Assembly: GCA_032358255.1 (NCBI GenBank)
Contig: JAULBX010012544.1
Location: 37,815-101,814 of the forward strand
Direction of reading: 5' to 3'
Source of the DNA: Heterotrichella gracilis
Lineage: Eukaryota > Sar > Xanthophyceae > Tribonematales > Xanthonemataceae
Length of the DNA stretch: 64,000 nucleotides
The notes under the pieces were generated by a model. It was not told where the DNA came from. It ran no database searches and saw nothing but the letters and a program-made list of their open reading frames with translations. The position numbers and the translations under genes are program-made. Shown in pieces: positions 62,368-64,000 of this stretch (position 1 is the stretch's first letter; the number at the start of each line of letters is the position of its first letter).

Positions 62368-62386
62368 GGTCTGCTAACATTAAATT

Positions 62387-62419
62387 AAAAGCGATAGAAA
62401 AACCTATCGCTTTTTTTTT
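62387..62419 (+). terminator. Strong rho-independent terminator of the lipoprotein gene
   Basis: An 11-base perfect stem AAAAGCGATAG (62387-62397) with CTATCGCTTTT (62404-62414) is followed by a run of Ts. It lies 20 bases after the stop codon. Confidence 0.9.
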
Positions 62420-62542
62420 GCATTAAATAGGCAATCCTCAAAAAGTCGCTTTTCATTTTTATTGCGTAAAATTTATGATTAAACGATACCAAAAACAGAT
62501 AATAATTAAGGGTAATGGTGAATGGTTCTGGTGTCCGGCCTT

Positions 62543-62687
62543 CGAGAAATTACGTAGAGATCAAGAGTCGCGTTTCTGGTGTTCTAAGCAGGCGGCAGGC
62601 GCTATGCAAATTCCTTTATTTGAGCGACCATGCGCGCCCTTCGCCTGCGGCAGAAACGCGACTCGTAGTATCTCGAGTAATTTCTCG
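62543..62687. repeat. Nested imperfect inverted repeat, about 145 bases
   Basis: Outer arms CGAGAAATTAC (62543-62553) and GTAATTTCTCG (62677-62687) and inner arms GAGTCGCGTTTCTG (62565-62578) and CAGAAACGCGACTC (62651-62664) are exact reverse complements. Between them the GC-rich AGCAGGCGGCAGGCGC and GCGCCCTTCGCCTGCGG nearly pair. The centre is GC-rich in an AT-rich neighbourhood. A shape of this kind fits a foldback or REP-like mobile repeat without a transposase nearby. Confidence 0.75.
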
Positions 62688-62703
62688 TAAGCCTTGATTT
62701 TTG

Positions 62704-62727
62704 GTTCTTTTGATCAAGCAAAAGAAC
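62704..62727. repeat. Hairpin GTTCTTTTG/CAAAAGAAC
   Basis: The 9-base arms at 62704-62712 and 62719-62727 are exact, with loop ATCAAG. It lies 17 bases beyond the nested inverted repeat and may belong to the same repeat element. Confidence 0.6.
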
Positions 62728-62854
62728 ATGAAAAAGAATCAGCACTAATCTGCCGAAAAGAGAACACGAATGGAACTTTTCCTGCAAACTAAAACAGCAC
62801 ATTTTACATTTTTGACCTTAAGAGGCTATAGGTTTAGCGATTTTTGAGCATCGA

Positions 62855-63634
62855 TTAAATAGGCAAAACTTTATCAACGCCTAATCCAAATAAGGCAAAA
62901 TCATATTTTACAGGATCCTTTGGGTCTAATTTTCTTAAAACGCCCGTTACCTCTTCAACCGCTTTCCAGTCATTTTGAGTACGTTTAAGTATTCCTAACG
63001 ATCGACTGACATTGCCGGTATGCACATCCAGAGGCAAACACAAATCGGATGGCTTTAACCGCTTCCATAAACCAAAATCAACTTTAGAAGCATCAGTTCT
63101 TACCATCCATCTTAAGTACATACATAAGCGCTTGGCACTTGAATTTTTGAGGGGCTCTGAGATGTGCTTTTCCAAACGAGTGGGGTGTTTGATCTCCAGA
63201 AACAAGTTTCGAAAGTGGGAAATACTATATTTTAGTTTAAAACCTTCTCCGTAATTAGCACTAGCAAAAGCATTTTCAAGCCCTCCGTGATTAACGTAAA
63301 TGTTTTTTAGGGATTGAATAAAATAAACACAATCATTCCCGTTAAAGGTTCTATGCACAAATGGTTTAAAGGCGGTTAAATCTTTTTTTTGATGATTTAG
63401 TATAAAGTCCAATGGCGCATGATCCATTTTCTCCATTAATTGTGTAGCATTCGAAATAATGGATTTCCTGTTTCCCCACGAGATGGTGGCAGTTAAAAAT
63501 CCGGCAATTTCAATATCTTCTTTTTTACTGAATAAATGTGGAATGCTAATAGGGTCTAGTGAGATAAATTTACTGGTATTATACAGACTGTATTTTTCAT
63601 CCAGAAGTTCTTTTATTTCTTCAAGTTCTTGCAT
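62855..63634 (-). CDS. TIGR02757 family protein (DUF2400)
   Basis: A 259-residue cytoplasmic protein matching this family: LDPISIPHLFSKKEDIEIAGFLTATISWGNRKSIISNATQLM, MDHAPLDFILNH, FVHRTFNGNDCVYFIQSL, then NSSAKRLCMYLRWMVRTDASKVDFGLWK, PLDVHTGNVSRSLGIL and DPVKYDFALFGLGV. The fold resembles HhH DNA glycosylases, but function is not established. Single gene; start at 63634 (MQELEEIKELL). Confidence 0.9.
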   Translation of the reverse strand: MQELEEIKELLDEKYSLYNTSKFISLDPISIPHLFSKKEDIEIAGFLTATISWGNRKSIISNATQLMEKMDHAPLDFILNHQKKDLTAFKPFVHRTFNGNDCVYFIQSLKNIYVNHGGLENAFASANYGEGFKLKYSISHFRNLFLEIKHPTRLEKHISEPLKNSSAKRLCMYLRWMVRTDASKVDFGLWKRLKPSDLCLPLDVHTGNVSRSLGILKRTQNDWKAVEEVTGVLRKLDPKDPVKYDFALFGLGVDKVLPI

Positions 63635-63819
63635 TTGACTGTGTAAATTTAAGCTAAATTATGCGCTTGAAGGTAAAGAATGATCTTTTAATCACCTGAT
63701 CCAATCAGATAATTAGACCTTTTTAGAATCACTAAATTGTTCTTTGATAGTAATGTTCATTTACCCGAAAACAATTTTAAGATCTCCATATGTTATATTA
63801 TGTAAAGGATTTAGAAAAT

Positions 63820-63858
63820 AAAAAAAGCCCCATCTCTTTAAAGATGGAGCTTTCCTAT
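63820..63858 (-). terminator. Terminator of the T9SS cargo gene at the window edge
   Basis: On the minus strand AAAGCTCCATCT pairs with AGATGGGGCTTT (one U-G pair), followed by a T run (plus-strand A run at 63816-63826). It lies about 14 bases after the stop at 63872. Confidence 0.75.
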
Positions 63859-63871
63859 AAAAGAACTAAAT

Positions 63872-64000
63872 TTATTTCGTCACAATGATCTTTTGATTGA
63901 TCGTCTCACCATTCTTCTCTCCAACAATAAAATAAACACCGGCCGATAGATCACTGATGTCTGCTTTATAATTGTTCGAAGCTTTTAACTCCATCGTACG
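63872..64000 (-). CDS. T9SS type A sorting-domain protein, C-terminal end (partial)
   Basis: Only the last 42 codons are in the window. They read ...MELKASNNYKADISDLSAGVYFIVGEKNGETINQKIIVTK, the typical end of a type A sorting domain (S-G-V-Y-x-x, then K-I-I-V). The gene starts beyond the window; its function cannot be told. Confidence 0.85.
   Translation of the reverse strand, partial: RTMELKASNNYKADISDLSAGVYFIVGEKNGETINQKIIVTK

Larger units (their letters stand above)
62420..62854. other. Non-coding region with nested inverted repeat
   Basis: About 435 bases without a recognisable gene. The open frames here (62475-62690 and 62515-62697 plus, 62602-62802 minus) are short, overlap on opposite strands and resemble no family. 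Two structures are described separately: a nested inverted repeat at 62543-62687 and a 9-base hairpin at 62704-62727. The remaining flank (62730-62854) shows nothing. Confidence 0.7.

Noticed and set aside
62475-62802. Short open frames in the repeat region
   Set aside because: They overlap on opposite strands, lie over inverted repeats and have no family resemblance.

Overview
The window is AT-rich chromosomal DNA from a member of the Bacteroidota. The evidence is type IX secretion (T9SS) cargo with type A and type B C-terminal sorting domains, a PorP/SprF-type protein, lipoproteins with Cys-Lys-Lys after the lipobox, near-consensus Bacteroidota promoters (TAnnTTTG minus-7 boxes), and families common in that phylum (GxxExxY, ORF6N, DUF4143 ATPases, DUF1972 glycosyltransferases). 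The genus cannot be read from the sequence. No rRNA, tRNA, prophage, CRISPR array or transposase gene was seen.

Layout. 1-4.2 kb: the end of an SDR gene and two POT-family peptide transporters, separated by a GxxExxY gene sitting in a nest of short repeats. 4.2-12.0 kb (minus strand): an accessory patch with three paralogous lipoproteins, a DUF4143 ATPase behind a perfect palindrome, an OmpA-like protein, a cupin, and YdeI, DUF4256, DUF2200 and DUF1801 proteins. 12.0-16.7 kb: two tandem SSB genes without the usual acidic tail, surrounded by short palindromic repeats, an MFS exporter, RadC, and an ORF6N gene preceded by two decayed copies of itself. 16.7-31 kb: wecB, a three-gene T9SS set (PKD giant with type B sorting domain, TPR/PD40 protein, PorP/SprF), RNase P RNA, a NUDIX gene and pyrE, a SIMPL/SRPBCC/thiamine-binding set, and two T9SS type A cargo proteins, one PNGase F-like. 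31-36 kb: uvrA, two methyltransferases and an unknown gene. 36-60.4 kb: a surface-polysaccharide cluster with an initiating sugar transferase, Wzx flippase, two Wzy/WaaL-like proteins, a Wzm/Wzt ABC exporter, about a dozen glycosyltransferases, methyltransferase, two FemAB-like acyltransferases, a deacetylase-like protein and a truncated DUF4956 protein. 60.4-64 kb: glutathione peroxidase, a hotdog thioesterase, a lipoprotein, a structured repeat, a TIGR02757 protein and the end of another T9SS cargo gene.

How the genes work together. The polysaccharide cluster has an initiator (PglC/WcaJ-like catalytic domain), many transferases and two export routes, but no nucleotide-sugar synthesis genes. 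wecB at 16.7 kb could supply ManNAc to the WecG/TagA-like transferase at 42.8 kb. The T9SS set is cargo plus probable surface-anchoring partners, not the core secretion machine.

The most unusual structure is the ORF6N locus (15.59-16.68 kb). Three identical leaders each carry a perfect palindrome, and nearly the same palindrome recurs inside the intact coding sequence, where it encodes the family motif MVSQNVIPS. The four palindromes lie 248-253 bases apart, so the operator-like site looks like a copy of a piece of the gene, or the reverse, and the spacing suggests repeated recombination between the two.
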